Numbered from the stretch's first letter, positions 16,924 to 25,973 are shown. The stretch: DNA of 64,000 bases from Anaerostipes rhamnosivorans (GCF_005280655.1 NZ_CP040058.1:653001-717000), one strand, 5' to 3'. Numbers and translations: made by a program. Notes: generated by a model from the sequence alone, not told the origin.

Positions 16924-18559
16924 GTTTAAAGATAAAGTGATTTACCAGATCTATATGAAATCTTTTAGGGATTCAGACCATGACGGCTTTGGTGATTTAA
17001 AAGGGGTGACAGAAAAACTGGATTATCTGCAGGAACTGGGCGTTGACATTCTCTGGCTGACTCCGTTTTTCTCATCTCCCCAGAATGACAATGGTTATGA
17101 TATTTCAGATTATTACAGCATTGATCCGTTGTTCGGGACGATGCAAGACTTGGAAGAATTGATAAGGGAAGCAGAACAAAGAGGCCTGAGCCTGATGTTT
17201 GATATGGTGTTTAACCATACGTCCACAGAACATGAATGGTTTCGTAAGGCGGTTTCGGGGGATCCGGAATACATGGACTATTATATATTCAAAGACGGGG
17301 ACCCGGACACACCTCCCACGAACTGGATCTCCAAATTTGGAGGACCGGCATGGGAGTATCTGCCGAACCTTGGTAAATGGTATCTTCATCTGTTTGACAA
17401 AACCCAGGCTGATTTAAACTGGAATAATCCCAAGGTGAGGGAGGAACTAAAGCAGGTGGTCCGTTTCTGGAAAGAAAAAGGGATCAAGGGGTTTCGGTTC
17501 GATGTGGTCAACCTGATCTCAAAACCGGAGGTTTTTCAGGATGACATGAAAGGTGACGGCCGGAGGTTTTATACAGACGGTCCTCATGTACACGAGTTTT
17601 TAAAAGAGTTGGTGAGGGATACAAAGATTGAGGATATGGTCACTGTGGGCGAAATGTCCTCAACGGATATTAAAAACTGTATCAGATACTCCAGGCCCGA
17701 GGAGAAAGAATTGTCCATGTGTTTTAACTTCCACCACTTAAAGATTGATTATAAGAGCGGGGATAAATGGGAGCTGATGGACCCGGATCGTTTGGAATTG
17801 AAACGGCTTTTGGAAGACTGGCAGCTTAATATGCAGGAGCAAAACGGATGGAATGCCGTGTTTTGGTGTAACCATGACCAGCCCCGGATCGTTTCCAGAT
17901 TGGGGGATGACAAAAGGTATTGGAAAGAGTCAGCGAAAATGCTGGCTGCCTGTATCCATCTGCTTAGGGGAACCCCTTATATTTACCAGGGGGAAGAGAT
18001 CGGCATGACAAATCCGGGGTTTATGGAGATCGGACAGTACCGGGATGTGGAAAGCCTGAATTATTACCGGATCATGAGAGAACAGGGAAAAACGGAGCAG
18101 GAGGCGCTGGAAGTGTTAAGGGCCAGATCCAGGGACAATGGCAGGACACCGATGCAGTGGTCCAGTGATAAGTTTGCTGGTTTTTCTGACAAAGAACCAT
18201 GGATCTCCATACCGGACAATTACCAAACCATCAATGCAAAAGCACAAAGAAGGGATCCTGACTCAGTGTATGCTTTTTACCAAAAACTGATCCGCCTGCG
18301 GAAGGAAAGATCTGTGATCGCAGACGGACAGATTGAATTTCTTTTCAGGGAGCACCCGGATGTGATGGCCTACAGGCGCTTTCATGATCAGGAAGAAATA
18401 CTGGCCTTTCATAACCTGACAAAAAAAGAGGTTGTTCTGCCTTTAGAAAGCGGGGCCAAGGAGTACAGACTTGTACTTGGGAACTATGGAGAGCTGTTGA
18501 CCGGGCAGGGGGCTTTAATCCTGAGACCTTATGAGACGGCGGCGATAGAAGCATATTGA
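16916..18559 (+). CDS. treC: alpha,alpha-phosphotrehalase
   Basis: A 547-residue GH13-family enzyme (TreC, TreA in Bacillus) that hydrolyses trehalose 6-phosphate to glucose and glucose 6-phosphate. The catalytic residues are visible: nucleophile Asp196 in GFRFDVVN, acid/base Glu246 in VGEMSS, and Asp321 in NHDQPR. DMVFNHTS is the conserved region I. AAAGGAGGG precedes the ATG at 16916, which overlaps the end of treP. Its position behind a trehalose PTS and a TreR-type regulator separates it from oligo-1,6-glucosidase, which is close in sequence. Confidence 0.93.
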   Translation: MTEFKDKVIYQIYMKSFRDSDHDGFGDLKGVTEKLDYLQELGVDILWLTPFFSSPQNDNGYDISDYYSIDPLFGTMQDLEELIREAEQRGLSLMFDMVFNHTSTEHEWFRKAVSGDPEYMDYYIFKDGDPDTPPTNWISKFGGPAWEYLPNLGKWYLHLFDKTQADLNWNNPKVREELKQVVRFWKEKGIKGFRFDVVNLISKPEVFQDDMKGDGRRFYTDGPHVHEFLKELVRDTKIEDMVTVGEMSSTDIKNCIRYSRPEEKELSMCFNFHHLKIDYKSGDKWELMDPDRLELKRLLEDWQLNMQEQNGWNAVFWCNHDQPRIVSRLGDDKRYWKESAKMLAACIHLLRGTPYIYQGEEIGMTNPGFMEIGQYRDVESLNYYRIMREQGKTEQEALEVLRARSRDNGRTPMQWSSDKFAGFSDKEPWISIPDNYQTINAKAQRRDPDSVYAFYQKLIRLRKERSVIADGQIEFLFREHPDVMAYRRFHDQEEILAFHNLTKKEVVLPLESGAKEYRLVLGNYGELLTGQGALILRPYETAAIEAY

Positions 18560-18566
18560 CATTACA

Positions 18567-18604
18567 GAGAAAAAGACAGCAGTTTGGACTGCTGTCTTTT
18601 TCTC
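18567..18604. terminator. bidirectional terminator between treC and the beta-helix gene
   Basis: GAGAAAAAGACAGCAGT (18567-18583) pairs perfectly with ACTGCTGTCTTTTTCTC (18588-18604) around a TTGG loop. The U-tract exists on both strands, serving treC and the converging minus-strand gene. Confidence 0.9.
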
Positions 18605-18614
18605 GTTGGCTGAT

Positions 18615-21509
18615 TCAGTTCATACAAAAGGAACAGCATTTTTTCCACATGGCATAGAGGTTCAGGTCTGCCTGGATGCCCGGAACAGTCATACCCGGAA
18701 GGTAGGAGATGCCATTGCCGCAGGGGTCTGTATTCCAGCCCAGGAAACGGTACCCTTTCCTTACTGGGCGCTGTCTTGATATGAGGAAGCTGCTGCCTTC
18801 CTCCACCGTGAGAGGCCATGGGACACAGTGAGCCATAGGACAGCAGGATTCATTGCCGTGGTAAGAGACAGTATAAGAGCTGACTGCCTCCCAACGGGCG
18901 TAGAGTGTCAAATCCCCGGTGCTTCCCTGGGGAATGATAGTGATGCGGCTGCCCCCGGAAGGAGCGTCAAACCAGCCGAGAAAACGGTAGCCCGGAAGAG
19001 GACCGGGTGCGTTCAGACGGATATCCGGGGTATTGATCGTATAAGACGAAAGGTTCGTATGGGAGGCACCCATCAGGTTTTCGTAGTGGATCGTGTAATT
19101 GACCGGTGCCAGCAGAACCTGGGTCCTATCCTCACTAAGGCGGATTTCCCAGCCGTCAAATCCGGCAGGAGGCTTTCGGAAAGCATCGGCATCAGTCTGG
19201 GTGAGAAGAGGATAGGAAGCTGTGCCTTCCCCCACCACAATAGGGGTACCCTGTGCATTGGGAGTCACATACCCTGAGTTTTCCAACTGTATGAGAGATC
19301 CTGTACTTAAGGAGCCCTGGATCTTTACAACGGCGGACCGGTTATCCAGATAGACTCCGTTAGAAATCTCGCGTTCCCCGCCCGTATACAGAGAGCCTTC
19401 GTTGTAGATATCCTGCCCATAGGAAGAAGCTGTATTCGGGCGGTCTTTGCCAAACACGTTGGAACCTATGACTGTCGTATCGGAAGAGGAGGCATTGTAG
19501 ATGCCTCCTCCAACGGTGGCGTGGTTGGCATACAAGGAACCGGCAGTCAGTGACAGGATTCCGCCCAGATTGTTGTAAAAAGCGCCTCCATATTCTGCCT
19601 GGTTATTATATACACTTCCGCCTGTCAAAGAGAAGACACTTCTGTCATGATTCCACACACCGCCTCCGTACTCTGAAGAACGGTTGTCGTGGATACTGCC
19701 GCCCGTCATGGAAACACTGGTCTGCTCAGAGGCGCTCAGTCCGCCTCCATAGCCAAGGGCACTGTTGTATGCGATCTCAGTGTCATCCTGGATGGTCACC
19801 TTTCCGGGCACAATGCATAGACCTCCGCCGTGGTTTCCGAACGTGCTGGCCTTTGCATCAGCCCGGTTGTAAGTAATCTTGGTCTGACCGGTTAAAAACA
19901 GGGAGCCGTTGTCGCTGTTGAAATAGATGCCCCCTCCGTTTCCCTGTTCCGTACTGTTTTCAGTCACGATGCAAGATCCGGCAAGAGTCAGGGTATCATG
20001 GCTGCCACCGTTCCAGATACCGCCGCCGCTGTTCTCGCGGGCAGTGTTTCCTGAGACCGTGCAGTCCGTCAGAGTGGTCTTAAGTGTTCCGGCATTGGAG
20101 CCGATGCGGAGGCCGCCGCCTTCCTGGCCCGCAGTGTTTCCAGAAACAGTAGAGTCTGTCATTGCGATTTGGGCAGAAGTCCCTGCTGCTAAGTTTGCAT
20201 AGTACATACCGCCGCCGTAGGCGTCTGCCGTATTATCTTTTAGGATCGTCTGGCCGAATTGCAAAGAGGCAGTACCCAAACTACTCACAAGGAGCCCGCC
20301 GCCGTTGGATCCGGCAAGATTGCCGCCCACAGTGGTTCCGTCTGCTTTGAACGTCAAGTTTCCCGGACCTCCTGCCAGAAACATGCCGCCGCCTGCGGCC
20401 GATGCCTGGTTATTGAGAAGCCGGACGCTGTCAAATGAAACATCTGTCTTAGCCTGGCTGGATTGATTTTGTATCCAGAGTCCGCCCCCGGAACCAGAGG
20501 TTCCCCCGGCGGCACTGTTGCTTTCAAATCCGGCCCCGGAGACTGTGACGGAAACATCGGCGTCAGCCAGGAGATAGATGCCGCCTCCGGTCCCAGCCAA
20601 ATTGCCGGAGACCGATGCATTGTCTACGTCCATCAAGCCGCTTCCTGAAGGAACAGTCATAAAGATTCCTCCGCCGTTCTGGGAAGCCGTATTTTTTGTT
20701 ACAGAACTGTTTTCTGTCATGCTCAGCCGATCCCCTGAATTGGAGGCATAATAGTAAATCCCTCCGCCGCTGCCAGCCTGGTTTTGGGAGATCAGACAGT
20801 TACCGGACAGTGTAAGAAGGGAGGGGGCACTGGCTCCGTCCCTGTAGCCGGAAAAGGTGACCCCGCCTCCGGCACCGGAAACGGCATTATTGGTAATATG
20901 GGCTTCACCTCCTATGGAAAGAGAAGAAGATACACCCTCTGTATAGGAACGGCAGAAGATGCCGCCGCCGCTGACTGCAGTATTGCCGTCGATAAGAGAC
21001 TGGCCCGCAATGGTACAGCGGTCCTGTGAGTTCATGGAATTGACCATAATGCCGCCGCCGTTTGAGACTGTGTGGCAGCCGGTGATCTCTGCATTGCCAT
21101 CCATGACAAGTGTGTTTGCTGCAAAAACACTGCTGGTGAGATTGACAGCCCCGCCTTGGGATGCCGCATTGTTATTCTGGAGAACAGATCCTGTAGCCAG
21201 GTGAAGGGAGCCTCCCGTGACATAGACAAGGGAGCGGTTGGCCGTATTGCCAATCTCATGGGACGATTTGTTTCCATCGATGATGATATTTTGAAACGTC
21301 AGGGAGCCGCCGCTGACCCGGAAGAGGTAGCTGAAATATGAAGCATCTTTTGTGAGAGTAAAAATATTGTTTGATGTAAGGCTTTCTATGGTTACCCCGT
21401 AGGTTATGTTGATCTGAGAAGAGATTGGAAAACCAGCGGTCACCTGTATGAGGCTTTCCTTTGCGCTGAGGGCGCTCTGCAGTTCCCGCTGTGTTGAGAC
21501 TTGTGCCAT
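18615..21509 (-). CDS. large right-handed beta-helix protein with two C-terminal InlB-type repeats; probable spore-surface protein
   Basis: A 964-residue protein. Residues about 30-790 are an irregular parallel beta-helix made of dozens of turns with recurring GGGIY/GGGMY and SGNTA/NNQA motifs, as in polymorphic outer-membrane-type and adhesin beta-helices. The end has two Listeria-Bacteroides (InlB B-type) repeats (GYRFLGWFDAPSGG..., GYRFLGWNTDPCGNG...) and a Cys-rich tail KKCCSFCMN. No signal peptide, LPXTG motif or membrane anchor is visible, which is odd for a surface adhesin. The ATG at 21509 follows GGGTGG; a GTG at 21518 is an alternative. The sequence AC-N17-CATATACTA upstream matches a sigma-K promoter, so deposition on the spore by the mother cell is the best explanation for the missing secretion signal; this is inference. 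Confidence 0.85.
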   Translation of the reverse strand: MAQVSTQRELQSALSAKESLIQVTAGFPISSQINITYGVTIESLTSNNIFTLTKDASYFSYLFRVSGGSLTFQNIIIDGNKSSHEIGNTANRSLVYVTGGSLHLATGSVLQNNNAASQGGAVNLTSSVFAANTLVMDGNAEITGCHTVSNGGGIMVNSMNSQDRCTIAGQSLIDGNTAVSGGGIFCRSYTEGVSSSLSIGGEAHITNNAVSGAGGGVTFSGYRDGASAPSLLTLSGNCLISQNQAGSGGGIYYYASNSGDRLSMTENSSVTKNTASQNGGGIFMTVPSGSGLMDVDNASVSGNLAGTGGGIYLLADADVSVTVSGAGFESNSAAGGTSGSGGGLWIQNQSSQAKTDVSFDSVRLLNNQASAAGGGMFLAGGPGNLTFKADGTTVGGNLAGSNGGGLLVSSLGTASLQFGQTILKDNTADAYGGGMYYANLAAGTSAQIAMTDSTVSGNTAGQEGGGLRIGSNAGTLKTTLTDCTVSGNTARENSGGGIWNGGSHDTLTLAGSCIVTENSTEQGNGGGIYFNSDNGSLFLTGQTKITYNRADAKASTFGNHGGGLCIVPGKVTIQDDTEIAYNSALGYGGGLSASEQTSVSMTGGSIHDNRSSEYGGGVWNHDRSVFSLTGGSVYNNQAEYGGAFYNNLGGILSLTAGSLYANHATVGGGIYNASSSDTTVIGSNVFGKDRPNTASSYGQDIYNEGSLYTGGEREISNGVYLDNRSAVVKIQGSLSTGSLIQLENSGYVTPNAQGTPIVVGEGTASYPLLTQTDADAFRKPPAGFDGWEIRLSEDRTQVLLAPVNYTIHYENLMGASHTNLSSYTINTPDIRLNAPGPLPGYRFLGWFDAPSGGSRITIIPQGSTGDLTLYARWEAVSSYTVSYHGNESCCPMAHCVPWPLTVEEGSSFLISRQRPVRKGYRFLGWNTDPCGNGISYLPGMTVPGIQADLNLYAMWKKCCSFCMN

Positions 21510-21536
21510 GTTGTCCACCCGAAAATCGTTCTGTTA

Positions 21537-21564
21537 TAGTATATGCGGACAGTGGTACAAACGT
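21537..21564 (-). promoter_or_regulatory. sigma-K-like promoter of the beta-helix gene
   Basis: On the minus strand AC (complement of 21563-21564), a 17-base spacer and CATATACTA (complement of 21537-21545) fit the sigma-K consensus AC-N16/17-CATANNNTA. The expected start is about 20 bases before the ATG. Confidence 0.55.
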
Positions 21565-21630
21565 GATTTATCAATATGACAGAAAACGGTTGCATTCGAC
21601 GATAGATTATTATACAATAAAGACAAGAAC

Positions 21631-21642
21631 TGGACAGGTCCA
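21631..21642. promoter_or_regulatory. candidate GntR operator O1
   Basis: TGGACAGGTCCA is one of five near-identical sites of the form TGGAYANGNCCA or TGGACATATCCA around the gutM and nagB-like promoters. Confidence 0.5.
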
Positions 21643-21687
21643 AGAAGAAGATTCAATATATTATTAATAAATATAAAACCTATAAAC

Positions 21688-21732
21688 TTGATATATACTA
21701 AACTTTATTTGATAATCGAATGGATATGTCCA
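21688..21732. promoter_or_regulatory. gutM promoter with overlapping GntR operator O2
   Basis: TTGATA (21688-21693) and GATAAT (21711-21716), 17 bases apart, are followed 4 bases later by the palindrome TGGATATGTCCA (21721-21732). The site covers the expected start point, the same arrangement as upstream of the nagB-like gene. Confidence 0.6.
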
Positions 21733-21784
21733 TAAGATATGTGTGTGTTCAGATTCTCTGGGAATGCAAAAGGAGGAAGTCTTT

Positions 21785-22189
21785 ATGAATGGTAACTTGT
21801 TTGGTGTTGTCCTATTTTTTTTAGTCATGGTCGTCGTGAGCAAACTGATGGCACTGCCCCAGATCCGCAGGTTGAATAAGCAGCTGTTGGAGATCCGTAA
21901 GTTGGGGCCTGTGTCCAGTGTAGGTCTGGCGCGCCACTGGAAGGGGAACCGTGCCTATGTGCTGGTCACGGATAAGGAAGGAAATATCTTGTGCGGTTAT
22001 AAGACAAGCGGGAACTTTGTATTTTCAGGATTTAAAGAAGATCTGGATTTGGGTGAAAAGAATTACCGTGAAATCATCGAAAATTTACAGTATAAGAAAA
22101 AGCGAACCCAGTTCGAAAAAGCAAAATACATGGCAGCTGAGTATCTGGAAAAGGGTTTGGAAGAACAGGGCCAGAAAGAGGCAGCGTAA
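21785..22189 (+). CDS. gutM: GutM-type transcriptional regulator of glucitol genes
   Basis: A 134-residue protein of the GutM/SrlM family, named for the glucitol operon activator of E. coli. It has one N-terminal membrane segment (about residues 4-22), then PQIRRLNKQLLEIRKLGPVSSVG, the family core, and a charged C-terminal helix. AAAGGAGGAAG precedes the ATG. It stands alone between its own promoter and terminator, but shares the operator motif of the glucitol-type PTS operon at 23316, so it belongs to that regulon. How membrane-bound GutM activates transcription is not well understood even in the type species. Confidence 0.82.
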   Translation: MNGNLFGVVLFFLVMVVVSKLMALPQIRRLNKQLLEIRKLGPVSSVGLARHWKGNRAYVLVTDKEGNILCGYKTSGNFVFSGFKEDLDLGEKNYREIIENLQYKKKRTQFEKAKYMAAEYLEKGLEEQGQKEAA

Positions 22190-22203
22190 TAAGATACTGG
22201 TGT

Positions 22204-22252
22204 AAAAAAGGACAGGAAGAAACTCATGATAGGGTTTCTTCCTGTCCTTTTT
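22204..22252. terminator. bidirectional terminator between gutM and gntR1
   Basis: AAAAAGGACAGGAAGAAAC pairs perfectly with GTTTCTTCCTGTCCTTTTT around a short loop. It has U-tracts on both strands and touches the stop codon of the converging regulator gene. Confidence 0.9.
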
Positions 22253-22946
22253 AACGAAAAGACTGCAGTTCCAGCAGATACTTCCTTGGGTTTTTATGAG
22301 AGATGGTATATTCAAATGGACGCCCGTCCGATAAATAAGCAACCATCTCAATCTTAATGACAGGTTCATCTTTTTGAAGTTCTAATGCTTCTGCGATATC
22401 TTGTGGCGGCAGCACAGCGCTGATGGTTTCTTCTGCCATGGAGACTTTCATGCCGTGTGATTCGATAAACTGATAAATAGAATCGATCAACACGTCACAA
22501 GTGATCCCACTGATCGAAAACGGCGCAAAATAAGAGTCGTCATAAATAATTGGGTCTCCATTCTTAAAACGCAGACGAATGAGATAATACACGGGATCCC
22601 CTTCTGCCAGATCCAGCTGTTTCGCTACTGCAGCTGAGGCCTCCGTCAGTTCAAAGGAGATCAGGCGGGTAGAGGGGGTATCCCCGGTTGAACGGAGATC
22701 TTCTGCAAAACTCTTCAGCTTGTTCAGAGATTTGCGCAGACGCAGATCTGATACAAAGGATCCCTGACGCGGAATCTTGTAAATAATGCCCTCAATCTCC
22801 AGGTCAGATAGGGCTTTTTGGATCGTTGGACGTGAAACTCCAAATTCTTCGATTAAATCCCGCTCAGAGGGAAGCTTATCGTTCGGTGACATTTTGCTGA
22901 TCTTTTTTAGCAGGCAATGTTTGATGGACATAAACTTTCGGTTCAT
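22251..22946 (-). CDS. GntR/UTRA-family regulator of the glucitol-type PTS locus, paralogue 1
   Basis: A 231-residue regulator with an N-terminal winged helix (KLPSERDLIEEFGVSRPTIQKALSDLE) and a C-terminal UTRA sugar-sensing domain (VYYLIRLRFKNGDPIIYDDSYF, KIEMVAYLSDGRPFEYTISHKNP). It is divergent from the nagB-like operon. TGGACAAGTCCA and TGGACATGACCA lie upstream of it, and more sites overlap the gutM and nagB-like promoters, so it probably represses all three units and itself. A close paralogue of the same length lies at the other end of the locus (27356-28051), with only one substitution (V/F) in the recognition-helix segment SRPTIQKALSDLE. Confidence 0.88.
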   Translation of the reverse strand: MNRKFMSIKHCLLKKISKMSPNDKLPSERDLIEEFGVSRPTIQKALSDLEIEGIIYKIPRQGSFVSDLRLRKSLNKLKSFAEDLRSTGDTPSTRLISFELTEASAAVAKQLDLAEGDPVYYLIRLRFKNGDPIIYDDSYFAPFSISGITCDVLIDSIYQFIESHGMKVSMAEETISAVLPPQDIAEALELQKDEPVIKIEMVAYLSDGRPFEYTISHKNPRKYLLELQSFR

Positions 22947-23034
22947 TTTAAAACCTCCTATGTTTTATAGATGTTCCTAAAAGGATATAGTGAATTTCAT
23001 TTTTATTGGCAGTGTAGTGTGAGAGAATCAACTA

Positions 23035-23080
23035 TGGACAAGTCCAGGTAAAAGGTTAGGATTTGAATTGGACATGACCA
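23035..23080. promoter_or_regulatory. candidate GntR operators O3 and O4
   Basis: TGGACAAGTCCA (23035-23046) and TGGACATGACCA (23069-23080) lie in the AT-rich 369-base divergent region between the gntR1 and nagB-like genes, upstream of the regulator, and suggest autoregulation. Apart from these sites and the promoter at 23227 I see no gene in this stretch. Confidence 0.5.
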
Positions 23081-23226
23081 GATGAATTCTCGGGAGTAGT
23101 ATAACATCATTTGTTTTCTTGGTCAATTATTATTCTAAAATGGCTTGATTATACAGTATTTTAGGCATATATGATGAATATTAAAAGGAAAACAGAAAAA
23201 ATATAATTAAATTTAACAAAAAGCTA

Positions 23227-23274
23227 TTGCCATATCTGGACGTGTGCAGTATAATCTAATCGTGGACATATCCA
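23227..23274 (+). promoter_or_regulatory. promoter of the nagB-like/glucitol-PTS operon with operator O5
   Basis: TTGCCA (23227-23232) and a perfect TATAAT (23250-23255) have a 17-base spacer. The perfect palindrome TGGACATATCCA (23263-23274) covers the expected transcription start. A strong promoter under tight repression is the natural reading. Confidence 0.75.
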
Positions 23275-23315
23275 CAAGTCAATTATTAATCTTTAAAGAA
23301 AAGGAGAGCATCATT

Positions 23316-24053
23316 ATGAGAGTGATCGTGACAAAAAATTATGAGGAATCCTGCCAGGCTGTAGCAAATGAGATTATTACGCAGGTTCAGAAAAAATCAG
23401 ATTCAAAGCTGGGTCTTGCGACTGGAGGAACGGCAGAACAGGTTTATCCATACCTGGTAAAAGCATATAAGGAAGGAACAGTTGATTTTTCCCAGATTAC
23501 TTCCGTCAACCTGGATGAATACATCGGAATGGACCCGGAAAGCCCGCAGAGCTACCGCCAGTATATGGCTGACCGTTTCTTTGATCCGGCAGGGATAGAT
23601 AAAACAAAAACGTATGTACCGTCTGGATTAACCAAAGCAGAAGATGAGATTGCGCTGTTTAACGAAAAATTGTACGCAGATAAGATGATAGATTTACAAC
23701 TGTTAGGAGTTGGTGTGAGCGGGCATATCGGATTTAATGAACCCGGCGAAAAGCTTACATCAGGAGTACATATTGAAAAATTGGATGATAGCACCATCGC
23801 TGCAAACTCCCGTTTTTTTGATTCACCGGATGATGTGCCGAAAGAAGCGATCACAATGGGCATTGGGGACATCATGAAGGCTGAAAAGATTGTATTGATT
23901 GCCACAGGAGAAAATAAGGTTCCAGTGATCAAAGCTCTTCTTACAGATGATGAGATTACATGCAAAATACCGGCAACCATGCTCAAGATGCACAGAGACG
24001 TCACAATCGTCATCGATGCAGAACTTGCCAAAGCTGCCGGCTATCAAGCCTAA
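23316..24053 (+). CDS. nagB: NagB-family sugar-phosphate deaminase/isomerase
   Basis: A 245-residue member of the glucosamine-6-phosphate deaminase family. The phosphate loop LATGGTAEQVY, the general base Asp67 in NLDEYIG, and His137 and Glu142 in SGHIGFNEPG are present. The position of E. coli Asp141 (Asn in Bacillus NagB) is Ser135 here, which may alter ring opening or specificity. Known NagB converts glucosamine 6-phosphate to fructose 6-phosphate and ammonia. It opens an operon with a glycerol-1-phosphate-dehydrogenase-like enzyme and a glucitol-type PTS, an unusual companion set that hints at an amino-sugar alcohol or a different substrate. AAAGGAGAG precedes ATG 23316; the symbol marks the family only. 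Confidence 0.85.
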   Translation: MRVIVTKNYEESCQAVANEIITQVQKKSDSKLGLATGGTAEQVYPYLVKAYKEGTVDFSQITSVNLDEYIGMDPESPQSYRQYMADRFFDPAGIDKTKTYVPSGLTKAEDEIALFNEKLYADKMIDLQLLGVGVSGHIGFNEPGEKLTSGVHIEKLDDSTIAANSRFFDSPDDVPKEAITMGIGDIMKAEKIVLIATGENKVPVIKALLTDDEITCKIPATMLKMHRDVTIVIDAELAKAAGYQA

Positions 24054-24210
24054 GTCATAGAGATCTTGTCAGAAGCCTCTCGCACAGGCTTCTGACAGAA
24101 TCAACATTTGAAAGATACGGAATTGAATATCAATTCCATATGATATCTCAAATAAGTCTAACATAGAAAGCCACTACAATCAATACTTCTAAAAAAGGAG
24201 GACGGCGAAA

Positions 24211-25272
24211 ATGATATTTCCACATGTGGGAGATCAGTTCCACCTGGTCTATGGAAGAAATCTTTTACCTGAATTGACAGCTGATTTAAACAATTATCTT
24301 GTCGTAGCCGACGGATTTGTCTATGAGAAATATAAAGAACAATTAAAAAATAACCATCAAGTTTACATTGTAAAGGACGTTGAAGTTTCCACCCTGGAAC
24401 AGGATATCAAGGAATATGATGGAGTAGATACTGTTGTTGCAATGGGAGGGGGAATGGCCATCGATGCCGGAAAGTGGATGGCGGAACATTTGGGTAAGAA
24501 AATTCATAGTGTTCCGACAGTTCTGTCTGTCAATGCGGCATTCTGTTATAAATCTGCCATGAGAGTGAAGAATGTCGTTACATACATGGGACGTATTTTT
24601 CCAGAAGCGATCTATATTGATTTTGACATTATTCAAGGGGCTCCAAAGTACTTAAACATTTCAGGTGCGGGTGATCTGCTGGCGTGCCTGACTGCCTCCT
24701 ATGACTGGAGACTGAACAGTATGGTAACAAAAAGCCATAGGTTCTCACAGGAGATCTGCGATGGTGCCCAATATCTGCTTGGAATGTTATCTGAGAATAT
24801 TGACAACATCCGTGAAGTCAATGATGACGGAATTTATTTTATGTGTGAGGCCTTCCGCTGGGTGGCTGAATACAGTGCCAAAATGAACCATACGATGTGG
24901 GAAAGCGCCAGTGAGCATGCGTTTTTTGACAATATGGAGTATGTGTGTAAAAAGCCTTTCCTGCACGGGCAGATCATCGGCCTGACAGTCTACTTTATGT
25001 CCTTATTCCAGGACAACCAGCATGAGAGGGCGGTCATGATGCTGAAACGTTTGGGAATCGATGTGACTCTGGAAGGTCTGGGAATCACTGAGGACCAGCT
25101 TTGCACCGGCCTTCTGACGCTGCGTGATTTCACAGAGCGGGAGGGTCTGCGTTATACCATTATTAATGCGAAGCCTATCACAAAAGAGTGGGTTGACATG
25201 GCGGTCGCAAAATATAAAAAGGACTTCGGTATCGTCTCTGACGGTCAGACTGCTGACAAGTGCACAGCTTAA
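24211..25272 (+). CDS. iron-type alcohol dehydrogenase, glycerol-1-phosphate dehydrogenase-like
   Basis: A 353-residue enzyme of the dehydroquinate-synthase/iron-ADH superfamily, closest in pattern to sn-glycerol-1-phosphate dehydrogenases (EgsA/AraM). The dinucleotide loop VAMGGGMAIDAGKWMA is followed by SVPTVLSVNAAF, then ISGAGDLLACLTASYDW, which holds the metal Asp, and metal ligands probably in SEHAFFDNME and KPFLHGQIIG. It should reduce or oxidise a polyol phosphate with NAD(P)H. It lies 157 bases after the nagB-like gene and before the PTS genes; AAAAGGAGGA precedes the ATG. The substrate is unknown. Archaeal-type lipid synthesis is improbable in this setting. Confidence 0.82.
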   Translation: MIFPHVGDQFHLVYGRNLLPELTADLNNYLVVADGFVYEKYKEQLKNNHQVYIVKDVEVSTLEQDIKEYDGVDTVVAMGGGMAIDAGKWMAEHLGKKIHSVPTVLSVNAAFCYKSAMRVKNVVTYMGRIFPEAIYIDFDIIQGAPKYLNISGAGDLLACLTASYDWRLNSMVTKSHRFSQEICDGAQYLLGMLSENIDNIREVNDDGIYFMCEAFRWVAEYSAKMNHTMWESASEHAFFDNMEYVCKKPFLHGQIIGLTVYFMSLFQDNQHERAVMMLKRLGIDVTLEGLGITEDQLCTGLLTLRDFTEREGLRYTIINAKPITKEWVDMAVAKYKKDFGIVSDGQTADKCTA

Positions 25273-25343
25273 TGTTGTACTCGTAAAACAATTCTTAAGG
25301 GGGCGCTGCCTGCCCCCTCCAAAAGCAAAAGGAGGAAAAATAT

Positions 25344-25973
25344 ATGCTTACACAACTTGCATCAGCGGCAAATGAAACGGCGTTTCAGCTTCCAGGTATC
25401 ATTACAGCATTCGTTACCGTGGCAAAAGGCCTGACAGGATTCTTCAAGGCTGCAGGAACTACGTTCCTTGATAACATGCTTGGCATCCTTCCGATGGCAC
25501 TGATCGCATTGACTGTACTTAATGCGATCGTGAGTTTGATCGGTGAGGAACGCTTTGATAGGTTCGCGCAAAAACTGACGGGAAATTTCTTTACACGATA
25601 TACCATTCTCCCGTATCTAGGGAACTTTTTTGTGGGCAGCCCGATTGTATTTACGTTCGGCCGTTATCTGAAAGAGAAATACAAAGCCGCTTTCTTTGAG
25701 GTGGCAAACCGTACCAACATGGCTCCGATGATGTGCCTGTTCCCGCACGTAAACCCGGCGGAAATGTATGTTTGGCTGGGAGTCTATGAGGGAGTTGTCA
25801 AGATGTATGGGGCACAGGCTGGAGGCGTTCTGGCAGTATGTACATTCTTGATCGGTCTATGCACCTCCTCCCTGATCGGGCTTACAATTGAGAAAGTCAA
25901 TGGAATTCTTGCAAAACGCGAAGGGATCGACTGGGAAGAAGTGGAAGCCAGAAAACACGGAGAAGCATACTAG
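25344..25973 (+). CDS. srlA: PTS glucitol/sorbitol-type EIIC (SrlA/GutA)
   Basis: A 209-residue membrane protein of the glucitol PTS EIIC family. It contains the family segments LDNMLGILPMALIALTVLN, YLGNFFVGSPIVFTFGRYLKEKYKAAFFEVANRTNMAPMM (given here as one landmark region, residues 91-130) and FPHVNPAEMYVWLGVYEG. About four membrane helices are visible. AAAAGGAGGAA precedes the ATG. In E. coli SrlA works with SrlE and SrlB; the same order, but with SrlE split in two, follows here. Confidence 0.9.
   Translation: MLTQLASAANETAFQLPGIITAFVTVAKGLTGFFKAAGTTFLDNMLGILPMALIALTVLNAIVSLIGEERFDRFAQKLTGNFFTRYTILPYLGNFFVGSPIVFTFGRYLKEKYKAAFFEVANRTNMAPMMCLFPHVNPAEMYVWLGVYEGVVKMYGAQAGGVLAVCTFLIGLCTSSLIGLTIEKVNGILAKREGIDWEEVEARKHGEAY

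Noticed and set aside
19500..21300. Repeated CCGCCGCC/GCCTCCTCC words resembling a direct-repeat array
   Set aside because: They encode the GGG motifs of the beta-helix protein at irregular spacing and are not a CRISPR or DNA repeat array.
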